Shown piece by piece: positions 53,290 through 61,323 of a DNA stretch of 64,000 nt (position 1 is its first letter; every line of letters starts with the position of its first letter). Location of the stretch: the NCBI GenBank assembly GCA_045652765.1, contig JAZOLG010000029.1:1-64000 (forward strand), written 5' to 3'. Position numbers and translations under genes: made by a program. The DNA comes from UBA1231 sp045652765 (GTDB lineage: Bacteria; Bacillota_I; Bacilli_A; ML615J-28; CAG-313). The notes under the pieces were generated by a model. It did not search any database. It was not told where the DNA came from and was given only the letters and a program-made list of their open reading frames with translations.

Positions 53290-54429
53290 ATGAGTATTAT
53301 TATTAAAGAAGTAGTAGGGAAAAAAGATTTAAAAAGATGGGCTGATTTTCCAAATAAATTATATAAAGAAGAATCAGCATATGTCCCATTTTTATTAAAT
53401 GATGAAATAAAAACATTTAGCAAAAAGAAAAATCCGGCTTATAATTTTTGTGAAACCAAATTGTTTATGGCATATAAAGGCAAAAAAATAGTTGGAAGAA
53501 TAGCTGCATTAATTAATCATGCATATAATAAAAAATGGAACAAAAATGCAATTAGATTTACAAGATTTGACTTTGTCGATGATTTTGAAGTATCAAAAGC
53601 TTTATTTGACGAAGTAATTAAATGGGCTAAAACAAGACAATTAACTGAAATAATGGGACCAATAGGTTTTACAGATTTAGACCATGAGGGGATGTTAGTC
53701 GAAGGTTATAATGAACTAAATATGACAATTACTTTTTATAATTACCCATATTATATTGAACATATGGAAAAACTTGGTCTAAAAAAAGATATTGATTGGG
53801 TAGAATATCAAGTAAATGTACCAGAAGTGATGGATCCAAGAATTGAAAGAATTTCAAATCGTTTAATTGATCGTTATGGATATAAGTTGGTCACATATAA
53901 CAATCGTAAAGTTTTAAAGAAAGAAGCGTATGAAGCTTTTAAAGTAATTGATGAAGCTTTTTCTGTTTTATATGGTACAGTACCACTTACAGATGAAATT
54001 GTAGATCAAACTATAAAAGATTATATTTCTTTGGTCAATATGAAATACGTATGTGCTGTAAAAGATAAAGATGATAAGATGATTGCATTTGCCATACTTG
54101 TGCCATCAACGGCTAAAGCACAAAAAAAATGTAACGGTAGAATGATACGTGGTATATTTAGATTGTTAAAAGCATTAAAGGGTAGAAATGAAGTTTTAGA
54201 AATGTTTTTAATAGGTATTTCAAGAGATTATCAAAAATTAGGTGTACCTGCAATAATAATGAATCATATTATTAAAACATGTATTGAAAATGGCGTTAAG
54301 TATTGTGAGACAGGACCAGAATTAGAAACTAATGAAAACATTCAAAGTATGTGGAAAACGTTTAGCACAAGACAACACAAACGACGTCGTTGTTGGATTA
54401 AAGAATTAAAAGAAGATAATGAAAAATAA
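53290..54429 (+). CDS. GNAT-fold protein of unknown substrate
   Basis: A 379 aa protein of a widespread but unstudied GNAT-type family, recognised from its wording: IIIKEVVGKKDLKRWADFPNKLYKEE at the start, KKKNPAYNFCETKLFMAYKGKKIVGRIAALINH (about 39-71), GFTDLDHEGMLVEG (about 118-131) and the end ETGPELETNENIQSMWKTFSTRQHKRRRCWIKEL. Two GNAT-like halves are likely; the second (about 230-350) holds SRDYQKLGVPAIIMNHI, the acetyl-CoA site. TAGTTTT is a weak RBS before the ATG. Confidence 0.85.
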   Translation: MSIIIKEVVGKKDLKRWADFPNKLYKEESAYVPFLLNDEIKTFSKKKNPAYNFCETKLFMAYKGKKIVGRIAALINHAYNKKWNKNAIRFTRFDFVDDFEVSKALFDEVIKWAKTRQLTEIMGPIGFTDLDHEGMLVEGYNELNMTITFYNYPYYIEHMEKLGLKKDIDWVEYQVNVPEVMDPRIERISNRLIDRYGYKLVTYNNRKVLKKEAYEAFKVIDEAFSVLYGTVPLTDEIVDQTIKDYISLVNMKYVCAVKDKDDKMIAFAILVPSTAKAQKKCNGRMIRGIFRLLKALKGRNEVLEMFLIGISRDYQKLGVPAIIMNHIIKTCIENGVKYCETGPELETNENIQSMWKTFSTRQHKRRRCWIKELKEDNEK

Positions 54430-54453
54430 ATTAAAAGATTTACTTAATAAAAT

Positions 54454-54486
54454 AAAACTACATAGGATTTTACTATGTAGTTTTTT
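54454..54486 (+). terminator. Rho-independent terminator
   Basis: The arms AAAACTACATAG and CTATGTAGTTTT are followed by a T run. Confidence 0.9.
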
Positions 54487-54514
54487 CTTTAGAAATTATT
54501 TCTACGCATAATAT

Positions 54515-54543
54515 TTTGAAAAAATATAAAGTTGTGATATAAT
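54515..54543 (+). promoter_or_regulatory. Promoter of lysS
   Basis: TTTGAA and TATAAT (extended, TGATATAAT) are 17 bases apart, 31 bases before the lysS start. Confidence 0.7.
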
Positions 54544-54574
54544 AAGTACGATTTAAATAGAAAGGAACATATTT

Positions 54575-56068
54575 ATGGACCATCAAGTACAATTAACAGA
54601 ACAAGAACAAATTAGACGTAATAAGATGGAAGACTTACGTCAAAAAGGAATTGATCCATTTGGATCACGTTATGAAAGAACAGAAAATTCACAAACTTTA
54701 AAAGAAAAGTATGCTGCTTATTCTAAAGAAGAACTTCATGAACTAAATAAAACAGCAAAAGTTGCTGGTCGTATTATGACTAAAAGATGTAAAGGTAAAG
54801 TTGGCTTTATGCACATTCAAGATAAATTTGGTCAACTACAAATTTATTTACGTTTTGATACATTAGGTGAAGAAGAATATGCATTATTTAAAGTTGCTGA
54901 TATTGGTGATATCGTTGGTATCGAAGGGGAAGTAATGCGAACTGATATGGGAGAACTTACAGTAAAAGCTCTTCACTATACTCATCTTTCAAAAGCATTA
55001 AGACCACTTCCAGAGAAATTCCATGGTCTTCAAGACAAAGAAGAAGCAAGACGTCGTCGTTATGTTGATTTAATTATGAATGAAGAATCAAGAAGAATTG
55101 CTTTTACTAGACCTAGAATTATTCGTGGTATTCAAAATTATTTAGACTCAAAAGGTTATGTTGAAGTTGAAACTCCTGTTTTAAATCCGATCTTAGGTGG
55201 AGCATCAGCTCGTCCATTTATTACACATCACAATACTTTAGATATGGAATTCTATCTAAGAATTGCTACTGAATTACACTTAAAACGTTTAATCGTTGGT
55301 GGCATGGAAGCAGTATATGAAATTGGTAGACTATTTAGAAATGAAGGTATGGACGCAACACACAATCCTGAATTCACAACAGTTGAAGCCTATTTAGCAT
55401 ATGGTGATTTATCTGATATGATGGAACTAGTAGAAGGTGTTATTGTTAAACTTGCAACTGAAGTAAGCGGAAAAACTGATTTTGTTTGGAATGGATGTGA
55501 AATTTCACTTAAAGCTCCATTTAAACGAGTTCACATGGTAGATGCTATTAAAGAAGTAACTGGAATTGATTTCTGGAATATTACTGATTTAGAAGTAGCA
55601 TTAAATCTTGCAAAAGAACATAATATTGAAGTGCCTGCTCATCAAAAATCAATTGGTCATATTATCAATTTATTCTTTGAAAAATATGTAGAAGATACTT
55701 TAATTCAACCAACAATTTTATATGGACATCCAATCGAAATTAGTCCACTTACTAAAAAGAATCCACAAGATCCAAGATTCACAGATCGTTTTGAACTTTT
55801 CATTGGTAAAAAAGAATTTGCCAATGCTTATACAGAATTAAATGATCCAATCGATCAAAAAGAAAGATTTATTGAACAATTAAAAGAACGTGAACTTGGT
55901 AATGATGAAGCAAATGATATGGACAATGATTTCATTGAAGCATTAGAATATGGTATGCCTCCAACAGGTGGTATTGGAATAGGTATTGACCGATTAGTTA
56001 TGTTATTAACTGAAACTGATACAATTCGTGATGTATTACTATTCCCACATATGAAAACTAGAAACTAA
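54575..56068 (+). CDS. lysS: Lysyl-tRNA synthetase, class II
   Basis: Charges tRNA-Lys (497 aa). The N-terminal OB-fold that reads the anticodon covers about 55-150 (VAGRIMTKRCKGKVGFMHIQDKFGQLQIYLR). Class II motifs follow: motif 1 around GYVEVETPVLNPILGGASARPF (about 196-217), motif 2 YEIGRLFRNEGMDATHNPEFTTVEAY (about 247-272) and motif 3 GIGIGIDRLVML near the end. GAAAGGAAC precedes the ATG. No T-box leader is seen. It has its own promoter and terminator. Confidence 0.98.
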   Translation: MDHQVQLTEQEQIRRNKMEDLRQKGIDPFGSRYERTENSQTLKEKYAAYSKEELHELNKTAKVAGRIMTKRCKGKVGFMHIQDKFGQLQIYLRFDTLGEEEYALFKVADIGDIVGIEGEVMRTDMGELTVKALHYTHLSKALRPLPEKFHGLQDKEEARRRRYVDLIMNEESRRIAFTRPRIIRGIQNYLDSKGYVEVETPVLNPILGGASARPFITHHNTLDMEFYLRIATELHLKRLIVGGMEAVYEIGRLFRNEGMDATHNPEFTTVEAYLAYGDLSDMMELVEGVIVKLATEVSGKTDFVWNGCEISLKAPFKRVHMVDAIKEVTGIDFWNITDLEVALNLAKEHNIEVPAHQKSIGHIINLFFEKYVEDTLIQPTILYGHPIEISPLTKKNPQDPRFTDRFELFIGKKEFANAYTELNDPIDQKERFIEQLKERELGNDEANDMDNDFIEALEYGMPPTGGIGIGIDRLVMLLTETDTIRDVLLFPHMKTRN

Positions 56069-56092
56069 GAGCATATTGCTCTTAGTTTTTTT
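56062..56092 (+). terminator. Rho-independent terminator after lysS
   Basis: The arms AAACTAAGAGCA and TGCTCTTAGTTT cover the lysS stop and are followed by T residues. Confidence 0.9.
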
Positions 56093-56135
56093 CATATTTA
56101 AAGCACTCATAGAATATATATAAATGAGGTGTTTT

Positions 56136-56411
56136 ATGGAAATTAAACAAAGTCAGGAGTTAAAATTAGAAAACAGAAACAAGCTTTCAATTACAGGTAT
56201 CAGTAAAATTGAAAGTTTGAATAGTGAAGAGTTCTTAATCCAAACAAATGCAGGTTTATTATTAGTAACAGGACAAAACTTAGTAATGCAACAATTGGAT
56301 ATTGATAAAGGAAATATTTGGATTGAAGGAAATGTGAATAGTATAGAATATGTCGTAGATAATAAAGAGAAAAAACAGAAGTCAGGATTTATGGGAAAAT
56401 TATTTAAATGA
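56136..56411 (+). CDS. yabP: YabP-like sporulation-type protein
   Basis: A 91 aa protein matching the YabP/YqfC family: LKLENRNKLSITGISKIESLNSEEFLIQTNAGLLLVTGQNLVMQQLDIDKGNIWIEGNVNSIEY. In B. subtilis YabP is needed for spore cortex formation. The ATG at 56136 follows GAGGTG by four bases; the frame begins at 56124 with codons that overlap the RBS. A short basic tail (FMGKLFK) follows the domain. It overlaps yabQ by four bases (ATGA). Confidence 0.85.
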   Translation: MEIKQSQELKLENRNKLSITGISKIESLNSEEFLIQTNAGLLLVTGQNLVMQQLDIDKGNIWIEGNVNSIEYVVDNKEKKQKSGFMGKLFK

Positions 56412-56821
56412 TCGTATATAATATATTTGAAGAGATAAGAATAATATTATATCTCTTTGTATTTGGAATATACGTTTGTACAAGTTATGACATATTAGAT
56501 TTAATTAAAACAAAAAGTAAAATATGGAATATTCTGGTAATGTTGTTTGGATCTATAATACTAATTGGTATTAGTTATATTTTTGTTAACAAACTGAAAC
56601 AAGGCTATATGCCACAATATGGATTGCTAATTGTGATAGTTGGAATAACTATTTATTATTTGTTATTTCGTCAAAAATTGATGAAGATAATCAATGTATT
56701 AAAAAGGATTTTAAGAAAAATAATAGGTCCGATTACAGTGTTTAAAAAGACTTTTTACTTAATAAAACAAAAAAATAAAAAGTTAAATATCAAAACGCTT
56801 TACAAAAAGAAAAAATTGTAG
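56408..56821 (+). CDS. yabQ: YabQ-like sporulation-type membrane protein
   Basis: A 137 aa protein with three membrane segments (about 10-28, 40-58, 70-88) and a very basic cytoplasmic tail rich in Lys. The order, size and direct coupling with yabP support assignment to YabQ, a membrane protein needed for spore cortex formation in B. subtilis; sequence wording alone would be weaker support. Two tRNA genes follow 22 bases later without a clear terminator between. Confidence 0.7.
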   Translation: MIVYNIFEEIRIILYLFVFGIYVCTSYDILDLIKTKSKIWNILVMLFGSIILIGISYIFVNKLKQGYMPQYGLLIVIVGITIYYLLFRQKLMKIINVLKRILRKIIGPITVFKKTFYLIKQKNKKLNIKTLYKKKKL

Positions 56822-56843
56822 TACAATATTATAGCAATCCCAT

Positions 56844-56928
56844 GGAGGGGTAGCGAAGTGGCTAAACGCGGTGGACTGTAAATCCACTCTCTCCGAGTTC
56901 GATGGTTCGAATCCGTCCCCCTCCACCA
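56844..56928 (+). tRNA. tRNA-Tyr (anticodon GTA)
   Basis: A class II tRNA of 85 bases. The acceptor GGAGGGG pairs with CCCCTCC, the anticodon stem GTGGA/TCCAC holds the loop CTGTAAA with GTA, a long variable arm (CTCTCCGAG) follows, and the T loop is TTCGAAT. CCA is encoded. Confidence 0.95.
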
Positions 56929-56940
56929 TTTTTATTTTAT

Positions 56941-57015
56941 AGGCCATTAGCCAAGCGGTAAGGCAACGGACTTTGACTCCGTCACTCACTTGTTCGAATC
57001 AAGTATGGCCTACCA
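56941..57015 (+). tRNA. tRNA-Gln (anticodon TTG)
   Basis: A 75-base tRNA. The acceptor AGGCCAT pairs with ATGGCCT, the anticodon stem ACGGA/TCCGT holds the loop CTTTGAC with TTG, the T loop is TTCGAAT and A-CCA is encoded at the end. It lies 12 bases after tRNA-Tyr. Confidence 0.95.
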
Positions 57016-57024
57016 TTTGTAATT

Positions 57025-57052
57025 AACTCAAACGCTGTGTTGAGTTTTTTTT
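57025..57052 (+). terminator. Rho-independent terminator after the tRNA pair
   Basis: The arms AACTCAA and TTGAGTT are followed by a run of T. Confidence 0.85.
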
Positions 57053-57061
57053 ATGCTTAAT

Positions 57062-57090
57062 TTTACAAATATAGACTAAAGTGCTATAAT
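57062..57090 (+). promoter_or_regulatory. Promoter of the HAAS/beta-helix gene
   Basis: TTTACA and TATAAT are 17 bases apart; the -10 context AAAGTGCTATAAT is the same as in the suf promoter. Confidence 0.7.
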
Positions 57091-57110
57091 AAATATTGAG
57101 GTGCTAAACT

Positions 57111-58952
57111 ATGAATGTAAGAGAATATTTGATTGAGTTAGAAGAAGAACTGAAATTTCTCCCAAAGAATAAACGTGAATCTACACTTATTGTTTATAGA
57201 GAAAAAATAAACAATTTAATTGATCTAGGTGAGGACGAAGAAAAAATCACTGCTAATCTTCCTAAACCACAAGAGATTGCTGATGGAATATACTCAAGTG
57301 AAGGAATTAATTATCTTGAGAAAAAGAAAAAGCAATCAAAACAAAAAGCAAATTTTAAAGCAATAGTTTCTGCATTTGTATTATTGTTATTGATAAGTTT
57401 CGTAGTGGTACTTACATGGTTTACTTTTGGTAGCATAATCAAAATTAGTAGTTTAGTATTTAAAGTTAAGGGTATTTTAGAAATAGTAATTAACACAGCA
57501 TTAGTACTTTCATATATTGTAGTACTATTGTTAGTGTATATATATTTGATTGACTTATTGCATATGATATTTAATATGCTCTTAGAAAATGTTTTGGTTG
57601 TATTTGATAAGAATCCGAAATTCTTAGATAACTCTATAATGGATTATATTGATAATGTTACAAAAAAACCTAAGTTACTTGGAAAAATATTAGGAGTTTC
57701 TGCACTTACATTATTTGTTTTATTAATTGTTGCATACTGTACTAAAACATATTTTTATCGTTCATTTTCTGATGTTAAATCGGAAGAAGTAGTTGAAGTA
57801 ATAGATTTAAATAAATATCAAAATGTTCATAAATTATTGATTGATGTAGATTCTGCTAATATTATCATTACTAAAGGCACTGAATTCACAATGAAAGTAT
57901 CAAGTGAATTTATCCGAAAAAATTGTATTCAACAAATTGATTCGACTTTAAAATTTACAACAGATAGTTTAAAAGAATTTGATATGTTTGGTTTATTCTC
58001 TGAACCAGTTCCGTATATAGAAATAACAATACCATATAGTATTGACTTAACTTGTCTTAATGGAAATGGTATTACTCAAATTGATAAAGTAGATATAAAC
58101 GATTTTACTATAACATCAAATTTAGGTAATGTAATATTGAATGAATCTAACTTAAAAAATATAAATATTTTAATTCAAAAAGGTGGAATAAATTTAACTG
58201 GATGTAAATTTAACGATGCGATAGTTGAATCTCGTGCTGGAAATGTTGTTTTAGAAAATAATCAAGGATTTGATTTAAAATATACTAATGGATCGGCAAA
58301 AGTTAATATTAATAATAATGTATTAAATAGTATTAATTTAACAAGTTCAACTGGGGATGTTTTTATTAATAAGATGGAAAATTTAGAAACAAATATTGAA
58401 ACAGAAAACTGTACTTTAGATTTAAAACAAGTCCATTCATTAAATAGTATTAATATTAAATGTTTATATCAAACACAAGTAACTGTCTATGAATCAACTA
58501 CCGCATATCTAAATGTCTTAATGAACTCAGGTACATTTACAGGATATTATTTAACAATGAATGGAAAAATTCAATCCACAGGATCTGTTATGCTAAGTTA
58601 TATAAATGGTAATTTTGATGTTGAGGCTTATGGTAGATATTGTGACATCCATGAATATATGGGTGATTCATTGATTCTTAAAACACAAGCTAGTGAAACA
58701 ACATTAAAATATGTTAAAACAAATTATTTAAATTATAATGCAAATAATTCTAAATCATTATTATATTTTGTATTTAGTAAAGATATGATAGTATTAGATG
58801 AAAGAGGAGATATTGTTTTAGACAACAGCCAAACAATATCAGATAATTTAGAGTTATATAAAAAATATGAACAACCAATAGAAAGATTAAATATCACTCC
58901 TTCAGCAATTTTTAATGTTAACGAAGGTGTGAAGTTAGGAGCTTGGGAATGA
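57111..58952 (+). CDS. HAAS (DUF1700) membrane protein with beta-helix-like domain
   Basis: A 613 aa protein with an N-terminal HAAS/DUF1700-type helical domain (VREYLIELEEELKFLPKNKRESTLIVYREKI...PKPQEIADGI, about 2-60). Three membrane segments follow (about 85-110, 125-155, 190-215). A large outside domain (about 230-590) is built of repeating short strands rich in Asn, Ser, Ile and Val, as in DUF4097-type or adhesin-like beta-helices. In relatives the HAAS domain often pairs with PadR-type regulators, but none is seen here. TGAGGTGC precedes the ATG. The stop overlaps the next start (ATGA). An envelope-sensing role is inference. Confidence 0.75.
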   Translation: MNVREYLIELEEELKFLPKNKRESTLIVYREKINNLIDLGEDEEKITANLPKPQEIADGIYSSEGINYLEKKKKQSKQKANFKAIVSAFVLLLLISFVVVLTWFTFGSIIKISSLVFKVKGILEIVINTALVLSYIVVLLLVYIYLIDLLHMIFNMLLENVLVVFDKNPKFLDNSIMDYIDNVTKKPKLLGKILGVSALTLFVLLIVAYCTKTYFYRSFSDVKSEEVVEVIDLNKYQNVHKLLIDVDSANIIITKGTEFTMKVSSEFIRKNCIQQIDSTLKFTTDSLKEFDMFGLFSEPVPYIEITIPYSIDLTCLNGNGITQIDKVDINDFTITSNLGNVILNESNLKNINILIQKGGINLTGCKFNDAIVESRAGNVVLENNQGFDLKYTNGSAKVNINNNVLNSINLTSSTGDVFINKMENLETNIETENCTLDLKQVHSLNSINIKCLYQTQVTVYESTTAYLNVLMNSGTFTGYYLTMNGKIQSTGSVMLSYINGNFDVEAYGRYCDIHEYMGDSLILKTQASETTLKYVKTNYLNYNANNSKSLLYFVFSKDMIVLDERGDIVLDNSQTISDNLELYKKYEQPIERLNITPSAIFNVNEGVKLGAWE

Positions 58953-59134
58953 AAATAATTTCTTACTTGATGATGGCGCTTGGATTCCTAGGATGGATTA
59001 GTTTATACGTACTTACAATAATTTTTAAAGATAATGCGAATCTAGATAACATATTATTTATTACAGGATATATATTTATAATTATTTTTGTAGGAGGTTT
59101 CTTAATTTATGCCAAACTTCGAAAAAAAGCTTAA
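58949..59134 (+). CDS. Small membrane protein, 61 aa
   Basis: I recognise no family. Two membrane segments (about 4-24 and 33-53) joined by a short polar loop FKDNANLDN, with a basic end. The ATG at 58949 overlaps the preceding stop and has AGGAG ten bases upstream; the frame opens at 58943. It overlaps glyA by 26 bases and carries the glyA RBS, so it may be translated mainly to couple the two genes. Confidence 0.65.
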   Translation: MKIISYLMMALGFLGWISLYVLTIIFKDNANLDNILFITGYIFIIIFVGGFLIYAKLRKKA

Positions 59135-60359
59135 GATGATTGATAATGAAATTTATCAAGCAGTAAAAGAAGAACAAAAAAGACAAAAAGAAGGTTTAGA
59201 ACTGATTGCTTCGGAAAACTATGTTTCAGAAAGTGTATTAAGTGTTGTTGGATCATGTCTAACAAATAAATATGCCGAAGGTTATCCTAGCAAAAGATAC
59301 TATGGTGGATGTGAAAATGTAGATACAGTAGAAAATCTTGCAATTGAAAGAGTATGTCAATTGTTTGGTTCAAAATATGCTAATGTTCAACCCCACTCTG
59401 GATCACAAGCAAATATGGGTGCGTATCGAGCAGTATTAAAACCCGGTGATAAAGTTCTTGGAATGAATTTAAATGATGGGGGCCACTTAACACACGGACA
59501 TCATTTAAGTTTTTCTGGACAAGATTATAATTTTATATCTTATGAAGTTGATCCAGAAACTGGTTTTTTAGATTATAGTAAAATTGAAGAAATAGTTAAA
59601 ACAGAAAAGCCAAAATTAATTGTTGCAGGTGCATCAGCATATCCTAGAAAAATTGATTTCCAGGAGTTCTCAAGAATCGCTAAAGAAAATAATGCATTAT
59701 TGATGGTCGATATGGCACATATCGCCGGATTAGTTGCAGCTGGATATCATCAAAATCCAGTTGATTATGCGGACATCGTAACAACTACAACACATAAAAC
59801 TTTAAGAGGACCAAGAGGAGGAGTAATTCTTACTAATAATGAACAAATTATTAAAAGAATTAATCAAACAGTTTTTCCTGGTATTCAAGGTGGTCCATTA
59901 ATGCATGTTATTGCAGGAAAGGCAGTTTGCTTTAAAGAAGCACTTGATGATTCATTTAAAAAGTATCAATATCAAGTTATGTTAAATGCAAAACTTCTTG
60001 CAGAACATCTAAAAAATTATGGTTACAAAATAATTACTGGAGGAACAGATAATCACATGTTGCTAGTAGATGTTAAATCGTCTTTAGGCATTACTGGTAA
60101 ACAAGCTGAAAATCTATTACATAAAGTAAATATTACTTGTAATAAAAACACAATTCCAGGCGATACAGAAAAGCCTGCATACGCTAGTGGTATTAGAATC
60201 GGAACACCAGCTATTACAACAAGAGGTATGAAAGAAAAAGAAATTGAACAAGTAGCAGAATTAATTCATTTAGGTCTTACTGCTAAAACTGATGAAGAAG
60301 TAAGACAAATTAAATCACGAGTTATTAAGCTTAGCAAAAAGTTTAAAACAACATTTTAG
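59109..60359 (+). CDS. glyA: Serine hydroxymethyltransferase
   Basis: A PLP enzyme that converts serine and tetrahydrofolate to glycine and methylene-tetrahydrofolate (416 aa). Landmarks are GLELIASENYVSESVL (about 29-44), NKYAEGYPSKRYYGGCENVD, GHHLSFSGQDY, DMAHIAGLVAAG (about 198-209) and the PLP Lys in VTTTTHKTLRGPRGG (about 229). TAGGAGG lies 11 bases before the ATG, inside the small membrane protein gene. Confidence 0.97.
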   Translation: MPNFEKKLKMIDNEIYQAVKEEQKRQKEGLELIASENYVSESVLSVVGSCLTNKYAEGYPSKRYYGGCENVDTVENLAIERVCQLFGSKYANVQPHSGSQANMGAYRAVLKPGDKVLGMNLNDGGHLTHGHHLSFSGQDYNFISYEVDPETGFLDYSKIEEIVKTEKPKLIVAGASAYPRKIDFQEFSRIAKENNALLMVDMAHIAGLVAAGYHQNPVDYADIVTTTTHKTLRGPRGGVILTNNEQIIKRINQTVFPGIQGGPLMHVIAGKAVCFKEALDDSFKKYQYQVMLNAKLLAEHLKNYGYKIITGGTDNHMLLVDVKSSLGITGKQAENLLHKVNITCNKNTIPGDTEKPAYASGIRIGTPAITTRGMKEKEIEQVAELIHLGLTAKTDEEVRQIKSRVIKLSKKFKTTF

Positions 60360-60361
60360 TT

Positions 60362-60442
60362 ATGATATTAATATTAATATTAGCAGTATATTTTGTGTTT
60401 GTATTGGTTAGTTCACTTGTTCAACAACAAAATAAAAAATAA
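60362..60442 (+). CDS. Possible 26-residue membrane peptide
   Basis: A short frame three bases after glyA codes one hydrophobic helix (MILILILAVYFVFVLVSSLV) ending in QQQNKK. The shape is typical of single-helix small proteins. There is no clear RBS, so it may be translated by coupling to glyA or be chance; low confidence. Confidence 0.3.
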   Translation: MILILILAVYFVFVLVSSLVQQQNKK

Positions 60443-60457
60443 AGGAAGGTACGAAGT

Positions 60458-61096
60458 ATGACAAGAGAAGAAAGAAAAGCTTTAAGAGCTGAAAAGAAAA
60501 AAAACAAAACAGGATTTTTCCAAGAATTTAAAAAATTTATTACTCGTGGTAATATCGTTGATATGTCTGTTGGGGTTATCGTTGGTGGTGCATTCACAGC
60601 TATTGTTAATGGTTTATCAAATAATATTTTAAAACCTATTATTAACTGGTTTTTAGCAAAATTATTAGGTAAAGATTCATTATCTGAAGTTTATACATAC
60701 TTACAAAAAGTAGAAGTTGCGGAAGTTAATGAAGCTGGTGAGGCTACTGGCAAAATGGTTGTTGATTTAACTCAATCAATTTATATTGACTGGGGAGCAT
60801 TTATCAATGCAATTATTAACTTCTTAATTATTGCATTTGTATTGTTCCTTATTGTTAAGTTTATTAATAAATTAAATGATTCAAAAAAACGTGCAAAAGA
60901 CTTAGGCGCTCGTATTGAATGGAAAAAAGAAAGAAATATTAAACTTAATAAAAAAGAAAAAGCATTCTTAGCCGAACAAGAAGCAGCAGCTAAGGCAGCT
61001 CAAGAAGCAGCTCAAGCTCCACAAGAACCTGTAATTACTGAACTAGATGTATTACTTGAAATCAAACAATTATTAGAAACAAAAAAACAAGCATAG
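60458..61096 (+). CDS. mscL: Large-conductance mechanosensitive channel MscL, extended
   Basis: A membrane tension valve that releases solutes on osmotic down-shock. The family text EFKKFITRGNIVDMSVGVIVGGAFTAIVNGLSNNILKPII lies at about 24-63, followed by the outside loop and the second segment FINAIINFLIIAFVLFLIVKFIN (about 112-134). At 212 aa it is longer than the usual 120-150. The extra part is a charged N terminus of about 20 residues and a long Lys/Glu/Ala-rich C-terminal helix (about 140-212). AAAGGAAGG precedes the ATG. Confidence 0.93.
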   Translation: MTREERKALRAEKKKNKTGFFQEFKKFITRGNIVDMSVGVIVGGAFTAIVNGLSNNILKPIINWFLAKLLGKDSLSEVYTYLQKVEVAEVNEAGEATGKMVVDLTQSIYIDWGAFINAIINFLIIAFVLFLIVKFINKLNDSKKRAKDLGARIEWKKERNIKLNKKEKAFLAEQEAAAKAAQEAAQAPQEPVITELDVLLEIKQLLETKKQA

Positions 61097-61107
61097 TAAA
61101 AAAAAGT

Positions 61108-61136
61108 CTTGACAATTTAAATGAAATTAGATATAA
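61108..61136 (+). promoter_or_regulatory. Promoter of the riboswitch-ATPase transcript
   Basis: TTGACA and TATAAT are exactly 17 bases apart, about 20 bases before the aptamer. Confidence 0.8.
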
Positions 61137-61154
61137 TCTATATACAAAAGATCC

Positions 61155-61270
61155 TTAAAGGAGAGTAACCGATAATAGATTATCTATTATTGTTGCATTC
61201 GTCATCACGTATATTAGTTAAGAATATACCGGATGCAACTATCAGTAAGACTGAGAGTGTAAGACCTTTA
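61155..61270 (+). ncRNA. yybP-ykoY (Mn2+) riboswitch aptamer
   Basis: The leader has the family layout. The 5' side reads AAAGGAGAGTAAC and the 3' side CTGAGAGTGTAAGACCTTT, so AAAGG (61157-61161) pairs with CCTTT (61265-61269) as P1. A long arm between (TTGCATtcgtc...ggATGCAA, 61193-61238) fits the second stacked leg. Aptamers of this class bind Mn2+ between the two legs and turn genes on. The gene below is a P-type metal ATPase, a known target class. A covariance search would settle it. Confidence 0.8.
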
Positions 61271-61300
61271 TTCTTAATATAAGAGTAAGGGTCTTTTATT
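61261..61300 (+). terminator. Expression-platform terminator of the Mn riboswitch
   Basis: AAGACC with TTTATTCTT pairs with AAGAGTAAG and GGTCTT, followed by TTATT. The left arm shares CCTTT with P1 of the aptamer, so Mn2+ binding would prevent the terminator and allow transcription. Confidence 0.75.
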
Positions 61301-61323
61301 ATGTCGAAAAAAGGAGAAATTGA

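Noticed and set aside
54487..54574. T-box or riboswitch before lysS
   Set aside because: The gap is under 90 bases and shows only a promoter and RBS; no T-box sequence is present.
56783..56989. Reverse frame over the two tRNA genes
   Set aside because: GDGFEPSNSE-type text is the well-known false protein read from the opposite strand of tRNA genes.
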